NCBI RefSeq assembly: GCF_050003625.1
Contig: NC_134398.1
Location: 81,438,003 to 81,502,002 of the forward strand
DNA length: 64,000 nucleotides
From: Haematobia irritans
Taxonomy: Eukaryota; Arthropoda; Insecta; Diptera; Muscidae
Direction: 5' to 3'
A program made the position numbers and the translations under genes. Below, in pieces: positions 1 through 11,280 of this stretch (positions are counted from its first letter, which is position 1; the number at the start of each line of letters is the position of its first letter). Under the pieces are notes generated by a model, which searched no databases, was not told where the DNA came from, and saw nothing but the letters and a program-made list of their open reading frames with translations.

Positions 1-61
1 AATTGTTATTGGTATGCAAAATTCAAGCGTGGTGAAATGAGCACGGAGGACGGTGAACGCA

Positions 62-577
62 CACTCAAAAAAAGTGAACTCTCTATTTCACTAAAGCCAT
101 ATTAAGTTTATATTAGTTCATAGAATCATTATGTTTGGAAAAAGTTTATTTTAGTCAAATAATTTTTTGCGTATGTTAGTTAAATGAACTAAAAAACGGG
201 AAAAAGTTATATACAAATAAAGCATAAAGATTTCCTAATTTCGTATTTCTTACAAAATAGTTCATTATTTCTTTAAATTTGTAAACTTTACCAAAAATGT
301 GTCCATCATGAACTTCGTATGTCACTAAAGACATTCTTGCAATTTTGAACTCCAAGATTCCTCTTAAAACTACAAAATTTTCTTTAACTACTGAAAAAAT
401 TTAGTTATGTCTAATAAATTTTCTTGAATTTGTCGAAAAATATTTACTTATTTTTGCCATATCGGAGTGATGCCAGCGCTTGTAATACCGTTTAGTTAAA
501 ATTTTCTAAAAAAGTTCCAAATTTTCTAAAATTAATCGAAAGTTATCTTTCCTGGTGGCTTCACTGTTTTTTCAGTG
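62..577. mobile_element. 516-bp MITE, CACT-A-tract type, in Himar1
   Basis: The ends are CACTCAAAAAAAGTGAAC on the left and ...CACTGTTTTTTCAGTG on the right. Inverted, the right end reads CACTGAAAAAACAGTG, so most of the first 16 bases match. The flanks are CA on both sides (60-61 and 578-579). Joining them restores the mariner reading frame ERSGRP, which fixes the ends and a 2-bp CA target duplication. There is no coding capacity. Confidence 0.85.
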
Positions 578-1241
578 CAGTGGACGCCCGAAACGTGGTT
601 ACCGACGAAAACATCAAAAAAATCCACAAAATGATTTTGAATGACCGTAAAAGTTGATCGAGATAGCAGAGGCCTTAAAGATATCAAAGGAACGTGTTGG
701 TCATATCATTAATCAATATTTGGATATGCGGAAGCTCTGTGCAAAATGGGTGCCGCGCGAGCTCACATTTGACCAAAAACAACAACGTGTTGATGATTCT
801 GAGCGATGTTTGCAGCTGTTAACTCGTAATGCACCCGAGTTTTTCCGTCGATATGTGACAATGGATGAAACATGGCTCCATCACTACACTCCTGAGTCCA
901 ATCGACAGTCGGCTGAGTGGCAGCGACCGGTGAACCGTCTCCGAAGCGTGGAAAGACTCAAAAGTCCGCTGGCAAAGTAATGGCCTCTGTTTTTTGGGAT
1001 GCGCATGGAATAATTTTTATCGATTATCTTGACAAGGGGAAAAACCATCAACAGTGACTATTATATGGCGTTATTGGAGCGTTTGAAGGTCGAAATCGCG
1101 GCAAAACGGCCCCATATGAAGAAGAAAAAAGTGTTGTTCCACCAAGACAACGCACCGTGCTACAAGTCATTGAGAACGATGGCAAAAATTCATGAATTGG
1201 GCTTCGAATTGCTTCCCCACCCACCGTATTCTCCAGATCTG

Positions 1242-2218
1242 CACGGATGAAAAAGACTGTTTTTCATATGTTTGGCTATAAACATTATATGTTTGGAGCA
1301 CACATTTTTAAACACAATATTATTGAGTGCAAGTATATAATGTTCATAAACTAGCATAACATGTTTGGGACATATATGTTAATATGTTAGAACATATTAT
1401 GTTTGGGACATAAAATGTTTGTAAATATAATATGCTTGGATGCAAACATATATTAATTTAGAAATAGCCTATAAACATATATGTGTTCAGTAGATTGGAG
1501 CGCTATTTAACAGGGAGCGATATTGAATTAAGTTGGTGGTTGTTGCTTGTTATTACAAAATTAACATTTTATTTTTCCTTGGGCAATTTATCAGCTACTT
1601 CTTTGATCCTTGCAAACTGTGTGGTCCGCTGTTCGAATCCCCGTCCGGCAAAAGGTAAAATTAAAATAAAAAAAATCATACAATTGAATAATTTCTTCTA
1701 CAATGTTTGTATTACAGAAAAAGGTGCTAAGAACTAAAAAATCTCGTGGAAGTAAGAAAGATGTCGGGGAATATACAATTGGGCAGAAACAAAATTTTGA
1801 GCATTCAGGTCGAAAACCTATGTTGTTAGCACCTATATTACCTGTTTAATTTCATAATTCATTATGATTGTAAATATATAAATAAATAAATAAAATTTTG
1901 AGCACAATATTGTTTGGGAGAATTTTTTTTAAGCATATAATATTTTTGGGTGCAAAATGCTTCCAAACATATTATATGTTCACATAATAACATATTGTTT
2001 TTTGGAAGACAACATTATTGAATTTGGATGCAAAAATACAAAATGTTTGGAACTTAGACTACCCAAACATATATTGTTTAGACCAATATGCTTTCAAACA
2101 TATTATATATTGGAAGAGATCAAACATATAAATGTTTGGGCAATACCCAAAAATGTATATGCTTGAAGCAAAATATGTTTGGGAGTATATGTTACAGAAG
2201 CGATTTTTTGTTAGCGTG
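1242..2218 (+). mobile_element. TGTTTGG-array element, copy A (977 bp), in Himar1
   Basis: It starts CACGGATGAAAAAGACTG and ends ...AGCGTG, with TG on both sides (1240-1241 and 2219-2220). Removal restores the mariner codons for DLAPSD. Both arms are packed with ATGTTTGG or its complement every 15-40 bp, roughly six in the first 200 bp and ten in the last 320 bp. The centre has a tRNA-like B box (TGTTCGAATCC, 1630-1640) with only a degenerate A box upstream. Short open frames inside are not supported as genes. Confidence 0.88.
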
Positions 2219-2488
2219 TGGCCCCCAGCGACTTTTTCTTGTCCTCAGACCTCAAAAGGATGCTCGCAGGAAAAAATTTGGCTGTAATGAAGAGGTGATC
2301 GCCGAAACTGAGGCCTATTTTGAGGCAAAACCGAAGGAGTACTACCAAAATGGTATCAAAAAATTGGAAGGACGTTATAATCGTTGTATCGCTCTTGAAG
2401 GGAACTATGTTGAATAATAAAAACGAGTTTTGACAAAAAAAAATGTGTTTTTCTTTGTTAGACCGGGGACTTATCAGCCAACTTGTTA

Positions 2489-3157
2489 CATACGAATAAC
2501 ACTTGGCACTTGACACTTGCATAACTTAAGGAAACACTTGTTAGAATATAGGAAAATTTCCTACATTTCTTTTATCAACCTGTAATCGATACCTCTCATC
2601 GTTATCGATATGTTTGCGCGTGGGTTGTTTTTTTAGTTGGAATCGTGTTGTTATGATATACGGAGAGATTGTTAAAAAATAATTTAGTAAAATAATATAA
2701 TAAATAACAAATAAAATATATATAAAATATTTGTTATTTTACATTAGTGAGAGAAAAATTTTCGTTTTTTGAAAATTATTAAATATAAACATCAAACAAT
2801 ACGTCTATCAATGTTCGTGATTGTGTATAAAGAAAGAAAAAACCAGAAGAATAACAACCCCTTCATTCGTCTTCATTTTGGAATCTTCAATTATCAGGTA
2901 ATATTCAGTGACGCTAACATTTTGTGAAAAAATTGATTTATGATATTTTTATATTTATAGATATTGAAATTGTAAAAGTAGGACGAAATCGTTAGGCAGC
3001 ATATTATTAAAAGTGAAAAGTACAAGAAGAAAAAATGCGTTTTACATTTGATAACATTACATGGAAATTGGAAATAGAGAAATAATAAACTAATATTTCA
3101 AGGCCAGTCGATGCTGCTGATTCTTAATAAATATATTTAATATATTAATAAAACATG
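2489..3157. other. AT-rich spacer, no gene seen
   Basis: No open frame of substance and no recognised repeat. A stretch near 2690-2740 is simple AT-rich sequence built from ATAAATA-like words. Confidence 0.6.
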
Positions 3158-3760
3158 CACTCAAAAAAAAGTTTACTTGGATTTTGACCTTACCTTAAGG
3201 ATTTTTGTATTGATTCCGAGGCTTCTTTAAAATAAAGAAATTTTTTAGCGATCTATCTGGCTTTAAATTTAGGACCAATAAAATCAAAATTAGGATACAG
3301 ATCTCATTTATCAAATTTTCATTCTCTTTTCGCGGTTTATTAATAAAGGTACTCATGTACAAACAAACGCCAGTTTAAAATCCAAATTATAACGGATACT
3401 TCAAAGTAAAAAATGTTTTCTTAATTCCAAAAAACTTTAAACCAAAGATGATAAATCCTCAAAATAAGTCTTAGCCTATATTTGAAGCATTTTATCTTAA
3501 ATCCAAAGCTTCAATATTTCAGTTAATTTAAGGACGATTTCTTTAAATCAAAAATGTGTTTCTTTACTTTAAGGAATTTAGCATTAGTTCAAATACATGA
3601 GACTTTAACGGAGGGACGCAAATTTACAAAATTTGTGTCCTAAATGAAATTAATTTTTGAAGCAAAGATTATGAGCTTTATTTTAATTAACATTTCATTA
3701 TTTTATTATTTTTTGTCTTTTTTGCATAATCTTTAATATCACGTAAATATTTTTTTAGTG
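3158..3760. mobile_element. 603-bp MITE, CACT-A-tract type
   Basis: The left end is CACTCAAAAAAAAGTTTAC and the right end ...ATTTTTTTAGTG. Both sides carry TG (3156-3157, 3761-3762). It has the same terminal plan as the MITE at 62-577 but a different interior, rich in ATTTTTAAAG-like words. It is non-coding. Confidence 0.75.
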
Positions 3761-3920
3761 TGTCTTTTATTAAAGAAAAAATCGCCAATATAAATAAAAA
3801 ATTGTATTTAAAAACGAAGATAAACAGTTATAATTTTGAAGTAAAAGGTTTACCACAAATCATTCCATATATGAATTCAATTCAGTTACATTTTTTCATT
3901 CTGTAGTAGGATGGTACATA

Positions 3921-4880
3921 CACGCTCACAAAAAATCGCTTCTGTAACATATACTCCCAAACATATTTTGCTTCAAGCATATACATTTTTGGGTATTTCC
4001 CAAACATTTATATGTTTGATCTCTTCCAATATATAATATGTTTGAAAGCATATTGGTCTAAAAAAATATATGTTTGGGTAGTCAATTTCCAAACATTTTG
4101 TATTTTTGCATCCAAATGCAATAATGTTGTCTTCCAAAAAACAATATGTTATTATGTGACCATATAATATGTTTGGAAGCATTTTGCACCCAAAAATATT
4201 ATATGCTTAAAAAAATTCTCCCAAACAATATTGTGCTCAAAATTTTATTTATTTATTTATATATTTACAATCATAATGAATTATGAAAATAAACAGGTAA
4301 TATAGGTGCTAACAACATAGGTTTTCGACCTGAATGCTCAAAATTTTGTTTCTGCCCCACATCTTTCTCACTTCCACGAGATTTTTTAGTTCTTAGCACA
4401 TTTTTCTGTAATACAAACATTGTAGAATAAATTATTCAATTTTATGATTTTTTTATTTTAATTTTACCTTTTGCCGGACGGGGATTCGAACAGCGGACCA
4501 CACAGTTTGTAAGGATCAAAGAAGTAGCTGATCAATTGCCCAAGGAAAAATAAAATGTTACTTTTGTAATAACAAGCAACAACCACCAACTTAATTCAAA
4601 ATCGCTCCCTGTTAAATAGCGCTTCAAGCTACTAAACACATATATGTTTATAGGCTATTTCTAAATTAATATATGTTTGCATCCAAGCATATTATATTTA
4701 CAAACATTTTATGTCCCAAACATAATATGTTCTAACATATTAACATATATGTCCCAAACATGTCATGCTAGTTTATGAACATTATATGCTTGCACTCAAA
4801 AATATTGTGTTTAAAAATTTGTGTTCCAAACATATAATGTTTATAGCCAAACATATGAAAAACAGTCTTTTTCAACCGTG
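3921..4880 (-). mobile_element. TGTTTGG-array element, copy B (960 bp)
   Basis: A reverse-orientation copy of the family seen at 1242-2218. On the plus strand it begins CACGCTCACAAAAAATCGC and ends ...TTTTTCAACCGTG, flanked by TA on both sides (3919-3920, 4881-4882). The B box lies near 4482-4494 on the minus strand. Sequence identity with copy A is high throughout, which suggests recent spread. Confidence 0.88.
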
Positions 4881-5324
4881 TAAATATAGGAAAATGTTAA
4901 CTAATATATGGAATGCATTATACATAATTTCTACGAAAATCACATCGTTCATTCAAATAAAAATGCCTTTGGCGCTATACGAAGTTCAACTTTCTACACA
5001 ATGACTTCATTTTAACTTAAAATTCAATATAATGAAAAGTTTTACAAAAACATTATTTTAATTGTATTGTAGAAAGAAGTCAAGGATTAAACACGCACAG
5101 AAAAAACATGTTTGGACATGGTTCCCGCATCCATTTAGTGCTTATCTAGAGCATATAAATGTCGCAAAACCCATGCATTTTGTGTTTGTAAAAATAATTT
5201 TCGGGCAGAGAAAAAGTTATGCTGGCAATAAGCATTTAAATGGTTCTCAAATGCCGCAAACATGTTCTACTATTTAAATGATAACATTTGAGACCATTAC
5301 ATGATCAGGAAAATCATGTACCTA

Positions 5325-5500
5325 CACTCATAGAAAAAAGTCTGTTGTTAATAGCAAACGCTGTCTGCTGTTTTCAGCAAACAAAATGCTGCTGTTTTAG
5401 CAGTTGTTTTGCTAAAACAGCAAACAACTCTGTTATTATGGAACAGCAGAAAAACTGCAGAAAGGTCAGTAGTTTCTGAAATTTTCTGCTGATCCGAATA
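5325..5500. repeat. CAGCAAACA repeat family, left part
   Basis: It starts CACTCATAGAAAAAAGTC after TA. It is dense in CAGCAAAC and GTTTGCTG in both orientations, so it can fold back on itself. Matching material ends the family at 8645-8935 and a further fragment lies at 31545-31630. The short open frame here is an artefact of the repeat. Confidence 0.6.
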
Positions 5501-5925
5501 AAATTATAAAGTCCCTCCAGTCAAATGGACAATAGTAAAATGGTAAAATTATAAAGCTTCAAACGTTAAAAACGATTAGTATTTTTAGTAATTAAATTTT
5601 AAGGTGGGTATTAAGTTCGAGTTTCGCCGCTAAAATCGCCATTTTTCACGATTACTTTTCTCTAGTTACTGGATTGCATTCGCGTACTTTTCAGCAATTT
5701 TAAGCAAAGCGAGAAAATTGCACGTTTACTCTCTTGCCAGTTTTTACTGGATAATTATTGCTAGAAAAGTAAGCGAACAGTCCTATTGTTGGTGAAGTCA
5801 GTTTTGACAAATGTCAACGTCGATATGTCAAATGCCAACGCCATCAAAGCATCACTTTTGAACTTGTTGTTTTGGAATATATTTTCCAAAATTTCTTTTA
5901 TTACGGAGATTATATTTGGTAAGTA

Positions 5926-6526
5926 CAGTCGACTCCGCTTTAGCGCAATGCGCTTTACTGAAAAACCTCGGATAACTGAAATCGATCGCATTCCCCAGTT
6001 GTTTTTTCTGTCCATTTCATTTAAATTACTCCGCTTTAGTGAAACTCCGCTTAACTGAAAAAATCGGATTACTGAAAAGTTTTTTGTGTTCAAATAAGTT
6101 TCGTCACATTAGTATTACTTCGCTTTACTGAAAATGCCACATTCTCGCTATTGAGAGAGAGTACATTTTCTTCTCCGTATTGAGAACGCTTTATTTCAAG
6201 TGAAGATGGCACTTTCAAAACAGTTTAAATCACTCTGTAAATAAAATCAACTGAAAGGTAAAATTGTAGATGGCACACACACGGAATCAAACACCTTGTT
6301 TTTATTATTTTATGTACATAGCATTGGTCATAAGTTCGGTTAACTGAAATTGAGTGGATTTTTTTCCAGTTATGCGGAGTCCGCTTTACTGAAACTTTTT
6401 CAGTTATCCGAAGTTCGCATTACTGGAAGTTTTTTTCAGTTATCCGTAGTCCGCTTTAGCAAAAACTTCGGATAACTGAAATTAAATGGCTGCATTTTTA
6501 ACGTTTCAGTAAAGCGGAGTCGACTG
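5926..6526. mobile_element. 601-bp pogo/Tigger-like MITE
   Basis: The terminal inverted repeats begin CAGTCGACTCCGCTTTA and are flanked by TA (5924-5925, 6527-6528). The interior repeats the words CCGCTTTACTGAAA and GGATAACTGAAA in both orientations. The CAGTCG start with a TA target fits pogo-group Tc1/mariner elements. It is non-coding. Confidence 0.75.
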
Positions 6527-6620
6527 TATTGTATTTGTCATTTAAGAAATTTGCCATTTCTTTTATAGTCCTTTTGTTTTTAATAATTTTTAGATTGGAA
6601 AATTACTATTATACAATCAT

Positions 6621-6972
6621 GTGAGCAACCGCCGTGAAATGGTTCCTACCCGCTTTGCATACAAACGGTTATGGATTCAATCCCAGTTTCGACCAAACAC
6701 CATAAAGTTTTGCAACGGTGGATTGATGAATTACTCCCTCTGTAATGCTAGTGGCATTTCTGAGTGTTTCAAAGCTACTCTAAAATGTTCATAGCAAAGC
6801 GAAATGATGTCCAGGCTCGGCTATAAAAAGTAGATTCCGTGTTTTTGAGCTAAACATGGAATCGGGCAGCACTCAGTGACAAGAGAGAAGTTCAACACTG
6901 CGGTATCATAATAGATTAAATAGTCAAAGTGAGCCTGAAATAACGGGCTACCACTATAGCTAAGCTAAACTG
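6621..6972 (+). repeat. tRNA-derived SINE, copy 1
   Basis: The head holds a tRNA-like stretch ending GGATTCAATCC (B box), then TTCGACCAAACACC. The body is shared with 43278-43602 and, inverted, with 63885-64000. The 3' part contains GCAGCACTCAGTGA and ends near CTACCACTATAGCTAAG. The second copy ends in CCTAACCTA. This is a SINE-like layout: pol III head, unrelated body, short repetitive tail. Confidence 0.65.
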
Positions 6973-7043
6973 TATACAATTGGCAACGTTCACCTTAAAT
7001 GTGAGTATAAAAGCCAGGATAACATTACAACCTTGCTATTGTA

Positions 7044-7699
7044 CACTGAAAAAAAAGCATACTCGGTTCCAAAGATTTTGTCTTTACTTTAAAAAATTTG
7101 GTATTGATTCCGAGCCAAAGAAGCGGAGAATACAAGTAAGGATACCTTTAAGACACAATTCTCTTTTAAATTTAGTTTTTTTGTACTTGCTTCTAGGAAG
7201 CAAATTTTAATTTTTCGCTTTCTCAGCTTTTTTTCTTCATATGCTATCAAAGTCCTTTAAAAACGAGTTAACGGCAACTTTATTTTCCAAATTAAGACTC
7301 GACATCCAGTAGAAATTATGCTATGTTTGAAGTAAAAAACTTCTTTAAAATAAAGTTTTGAAAAACATGTCCTATATTTGAACGATTTTTTGCTTTGTAG
7401 TCAAGATGCAAAAAGACAACAAATTTAAAGACAATTTCATTATATTTAAAGAATTTTTCTGAATTATTAAAGTCAAGTTAACCTTAGCCTATAAATTTTT
7501 TCTTTCATGTTAAGATACCCATTTTTAAGTCACATCACTTAATTATAAGGACAATACGACTTCATTGAAAAGTTTATCGACTTTTGGACAAGGAAAATAA
7601 CTTTATTTTAGAGAAATGCGTCTTCTACGCTAAGCAAAATTTGTATTCGTATTTTAAAGACATGAAATCTTTGACCTCACGACAATATTTTTTTCAGTG
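7044..7699. mobile_element. 656-bp MITE, CACTG-A-tract type
   Basis: The left end is CACTGAAAAAAAAGC and the right end ...TATTTTTTTCAGTG, with TA on both sides (7042-7043, 7700-7701). Inside are repeated TTTAAAG-type words resembling those of the MITE at 3158-3760. There is no coding capacity. Confidence 0.75.
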
Positions 7700-7863
7700 T
7701 AGCGAAATAATGCCAACTAAATACGGCCTTAAGAGCCTTTTAGTTTGAATCAATTTGATTTTTTGCTAAAAGTACATATTTTATTGGTCAACTTTTATGA
7801 CATCGTTCAATACAATACCTATAAATACAAATAGTTTACAAAATAAAATTTTTGTCATGTATA

Positions 7864-8477
7864 TTTGATGAGAGGTTTTTTATGTATTTTCATCTCCTGA
7901 ATTCGAAAATAGAGGTTACATTTTTATATGGTAGACGTTTTGAGATATACTTATATTTTTAGTTTTTTTACTAGACGCGAGAATCATATCTCAAGCTAGA
8001 AATGTCCGGTTATATCGTTGGATATGTGATAAGTTAAGTGGTTCCAAATATATCGATGAAAATTGGGCACATTTTCATCATATTTTACAGCGATTCTGTG
8101 CCGGTGGAAAAGTGCCAACCTTTGAAATAACGTCCGGTTTCTCTCTATACTCGTAAAGGTGATACCTTAACGTAAGAATAAGACTAGAAGAAAAATGACA
8201 AACTTGTAAGCATATTTTTTGAAAATGTGCGCTTTTTTAAATATATTTTGAACCACTTAACTGTTCACAGATCCATATTAGTTCGTCACCTCAATACCTT
8301 GCATTTAAGTACCAATAACGATATAATCGTACATTTTTAGCTCGAGAAATAATTTTTCTAATGAAAAATGGACGAAAAACTAAAAATATAAGGATATCTT
8401 AAAAACTGTTTCATTAAAAAATTTTTAACCTCTATTTTCGAATTCAGTAGATGAAAATACATCAACCACTAATCAAA
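7864..8477. repeat. Long imperfect inverted repeat (fold-back element)
   Basis: The outer arms match in reverse: the left arm reads ATTTTCATCTCCTGAATTCG and the inverted right arm reads ATTTTCATCTACTGAATTCG. The match extends over roughly 190 bp per arm, including AGAAATGTCCG/CGTACATTT-type inner segments. The ends are TTTGATGAGAGG and, inverted, TTTGATTAGTGG. It is a MITE or fold-back element with no gene. Confidence 0.6.
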
Positions 8478-8644
8478 TGTAAATTTTAGTGTAAGCTAGT
8501 GTAATTACTAATTGCTCTTTTTACTTCTTTTCATTGCATATTGTTATGTTTCAACTTCCAATACTTCGATGGAATTCAATTTCACACATTTAATAAATGT
8601 AGAAATTATTGTATTAAATGATTTACGGGTTTCATTTCCACTTA

Positions 8645-8935
8645 TCCTTAAAAACGACAAATTTTGTTGCTGGGACAACAAACATTTGTAGTTATTGTAG
8701 CAGTAAAAATGTTAGCTAGTTCAACTAACGCAGTTTTCTATTTCAGCAGCGATGTTTGTCAAAAACTTTTAGCAAACACGTTTGCTAATTCAACAGCATT
8801 TGTTTGCTATTTTAGCTGTAAAAAATGTTTGCTGTTTCAACTAACGAATGTTTGCTGAAACAACTACATGCTACTGCTGTTCCTTTTTCAGCAAACAAAA
8901 TCTGCTGTTTTAGCAAACATTTTTGCTATTATGAG
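8645..8935. repeat. CAGCAAACA repeat family, right part
   Basis: Repeats of TTAGCAAACA, TTTGCTG and CAACAAACA in both orientations, ending TTTTTGCTATTATGAG. It is the probable right half of the repeat begun at 5325, pushed apart by the material at about 5500-8640. Confidence 0.55.
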
Positions 8936-9911
8936 TAACAAAATTTTTTAGGTGTAACCATTCAATTTTTCGACTTTTTTGCAGGGAAAAAAAGTATTTT
9001 TATAGGTTAGGTATAGACATTTCTAGAACCATTACATGGCCATAAAGGCCATGTACATTGTTTTCTTGACCTTTTAATTTTGTAACTTTTTGCAGCGAAA
9101 AGAATTTCATAAAACATTGAGTAGGTACATAGGATTTTCTTATTGGGCGTCAGTCGCGTATTGATTGTTGCTTGGAATGGACGGAGAATACGGAATTACT
9201 GTGTTTTGTGTTAATTTATTTATTCAGAAGTGCTACGTGGTTTTATGTGAACACAAGGAAAGTGAAATTGAAAAAATGTACCTGTTTTTTTTTGTTCTGC
9301 AGTTTTTATGGTATAATTGATTTTTATTTGCAGGTACATGATGCCTTCGTTTGTACATTTGTAATGGAATACGTAAATATGGAATGATTACTTATTGTTG
9401 AAATTGAACCAAAATAGAGTGTGCAAAATTATGTGATGTTTGCTTGCACGACATTATAAATACTAATAAACAATAAATTAGTTTTTGAATAAATAAAAAC
9501 AAATAAATAATGCTAATTTTGTGTTTTCTTTTCTCAAGTGGCGTCCTTTTTTCGACGACGAAAAAAGTTTTTTCATAAAGATCAAAACATTTTAGTTTGT
9601 GACCATGTTTCCTTAACTAGAAAGAAACATTTTTGACGAATGCCATAATTTTGATTCAAACAAAATTCCTTTTATCAATATAATAACATTTTAGATGAGG
9701 ACAATTATATTTTTCTTAGAACCATGTTCAATGATCCAACGTGGTTGCAGGTGAAAATGTTACATGGTCGCCGCAAAAATAGCTCCTATCATATTATTTT
9801 GCTCTTCGAATATGATTGTGGCAATCATGTTTCTTCTATGCGTGAAAATAAGTAATTTTATTATGATTCATGCCACCAAAATTTGAGTATCTTACTAAAA
9901 TCTATTCTATC

Positions 9912-10243
9912 TTTATACCCACCACCATAGAATGGTGACGGGGGTATAATAATTTTGTCATTTCGTTTGTAACACATCGTAATATCGATTTCCGACTATA
10001 TAAAGTATATATATTCTTGATCAGGGAAAAATTCTAAGACGATATAGCCATGTCTTGCACATGATGTTTATGATTCCTCTAAAACTCAAACAAATATGGT
10101 TCTTATAAATCCAGAATCTGATCTAGTCTTCATAGGTAAAATCTTTGAATTATCTTCGGGAAGTGTACTGGTTGAACTGATCTGCTTGTCATCAAATCAC
10201 CCTGAAATTTTCACAGAAAACTATAATATTTGATTCATGGTGG
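9912..10243. repeat. Dispersed ATACCCACCACC repeat, left part
   Basis: It starts TTTATACCCACCACCATAG and ends TGATTCATGGTGG. Its continuation, GGTATTTAAGATTCGGCCCG, appears at 11217 after the nested TGTTTGG-array element. This kind of repeat is common in calyptrate fly genomes as I recall. No gene is seen in it. Confidence 0.55.
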
Positions 10244-10245
10244 TG

Positions 10246-11214
10246 CACGGATGAAAAAGACTGTTTTTCATATGTTTGGATATAAACATTATATGTTTGG
10301 AACACAAATTTTTAAACACAATATTTTTGAGTGCAAGCATATAATGTTCATAAACTAGCATAACATGTTTGGGACATATATGTTAATATGTTAGAACATA
10401 TTATGTTTGGGACATAAAATGCTTGTAAATATAATATGCTTGGATGCAAACATATATTAATTTAGAAATAGCCTATGAACATATATGTGCTTAGTAGCTT
10501 GGAGCGCTATTTGACAGGGAGCGATATTGAATTAAGTTGGTGGTTGTTTGCTTGTTATTACAAAATTAACATTTTATTTTTCCTTGGGCAATTGATCAGC
10601 TACTTCTTTGATCCTTACAAACTGTGTGGTCCGCTGTTCGAATCCCCGTCCGGCAAAAGGTAAAATTAAAATAAAAAAAATCATACAATTGAATAATTTC
10701 TTCTACAATGTTTGTATTACAGAAAAAGGTACTAAGAACTAAAAAATCTCGTGGAAGTGCGAAAGATGTGGGGGAATATACAACTGGGCAGAAACAAAAT
10801 GTTGAGCATTCAGGTCGAAAACCTATGTTGTTAGCACCTATATTACCTGTTTATTTTGATAATTCGTAATGATTGTAAATATATAAATAAATAAATAAAT
10901 AAAATTTTGAGCACAATATTGTTTGGGAGAATTTTTTTAAGCATATAATATTTTTGAGTGCAAAATGCTTCCAAACATATTATATGTTCACATAATAACA
11001 TAAGACAACATTATTGAATTTGGATGCAAAAATACAAAATGTTTGGAACTTAGACTACCCAAACATATATTGTTTAAACCAATATGCTTTCAAACATATT
11101 ATATATTGGAAGAGATCAAACATATAAATGTTTGGGCAATACCCAAAAATGTATATGCTTGAAACAAAATATGTTTGGGAGTATATGTTACAGAAGCGAT
11201 TTTTTGTGAGCGTG
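10246..11214 (+). mobile_element. TGTTTGG-array element, copy C (969 bp)
   Basis: CACGGATGAAAAAGACTG at the left, ...GTGAGCGTG at the right, with TG on both sides (10244-10245, 11215-11216). Joining the flanks restores an unbroken ATGGTGGTGGGTATTTAAG in the surrounding dispersed repeat. B box at 10637-10647. Relative to copies B and E it lacks about 15 bp near 11003 (a TTGTTTTTTGG run). Confidence 0.87.
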
Positions 11215-11216
11215 TG

Positions 11217-11280
11217 GGTATTTAAGATTCGGCCCGGCCGAACTTACTGCTTTATATACTTGTTTTTAGTTATTGTTGTA
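11217..11280. repeat. Dispersed ATACCCACCACC repeat, right part
   Basis: GGTATTTAAGATTCGGCCCG followed by GCCGAACTTACTGC. This is the continuation of the repeat at 9912-10243 beyond copy C. From here to 11441 the sequence reads, on the minus strand, like the 3' end of the LINE described below. Confidence 0.5.

Larger units (their letters stand above)
1..2417 (+). pseudogene. mariner transposase, Himar1-like, inactivated
   Basis: Pieces lie at about 3-61, 578-1241 and 2219-2417. They carry the HTH region (IAEALKISKERVGHII), the first catalytic aspartate in YVTMDETW, the second in FHQDNAP and, across the nested insertion, the third in SPDL/APSD, giving the DD34D triad of mariners. The C-terminus ends GNYVE before a TAA. 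It is dead several times over: two insertions, a small deletion near 651 that throws the frame before KLIEIA, a one-base loss near 920 after SAEW, and an extra G near 1036 before TINSDYY. The enzyme would cut and rejoin DNA at its own inverted repeats. N-terminal residues lie left of the window. Confidence 0.92.
1..2486 (+). mobile_element. Himar1-like mariner (irritans subfamily), 5'-truncated by the window edge, holding two nested elements
   Basis: A Tc1/mariner DNA transposon. The window opens inside the transposase gene, so the left inverted repeat is not seen. The right inverted repeat lies at 2460-2486 (ending ...CAGCCAACTTGT) and is followed by TA at 2487-2488, the expected mariner target site. 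The element carries a 516-bp insertion at 62-577 and a 977-bp insertion at 1242-2218. Without them the mariner parts are contiguous and in the normal order. The match to Himar1 is by recognition of the protein sequence, not by a search. Confidence 0.93.
5092..9844. mobile_element. Large 4.75-kb CACGCA-ended element with nested repeats
   Basis: The left end is CACGCACAGAAAAAACATG. The right end inverted is CACGCATAGAAGAAACATG, 17 of 19 matching. The flanks read AA on both sides (5090-5091, 9845-9846). Arms of the element proper are about 5092-5324 and 8936-9844 and share words such as ACCATTACATG. The middle is filled by other repeats listed separately. No transposase frame is visible, so it is a non-autonomous, heavily colonised copy. 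Confidence 0.6.

Noticed and set aside
1957..2166. 69-codon open frame repeated in copies A, B, D and E (LPNILYVHIITYCFLED...)
   Set aside because: It is made of the ATGTTTGG array read as protein, occurs wherever the arm occurs, and has no codon-level sign of selection. It is a by-product of the repeat.
5786..6093. Overlapping open frames ending near GGTAAGTA at 5920, a possible coding exon
   Set aside because: The frame runs into the pogo-like MITE, and the donor-like GTAAGT overlaps its TA target. No partner exon seen.
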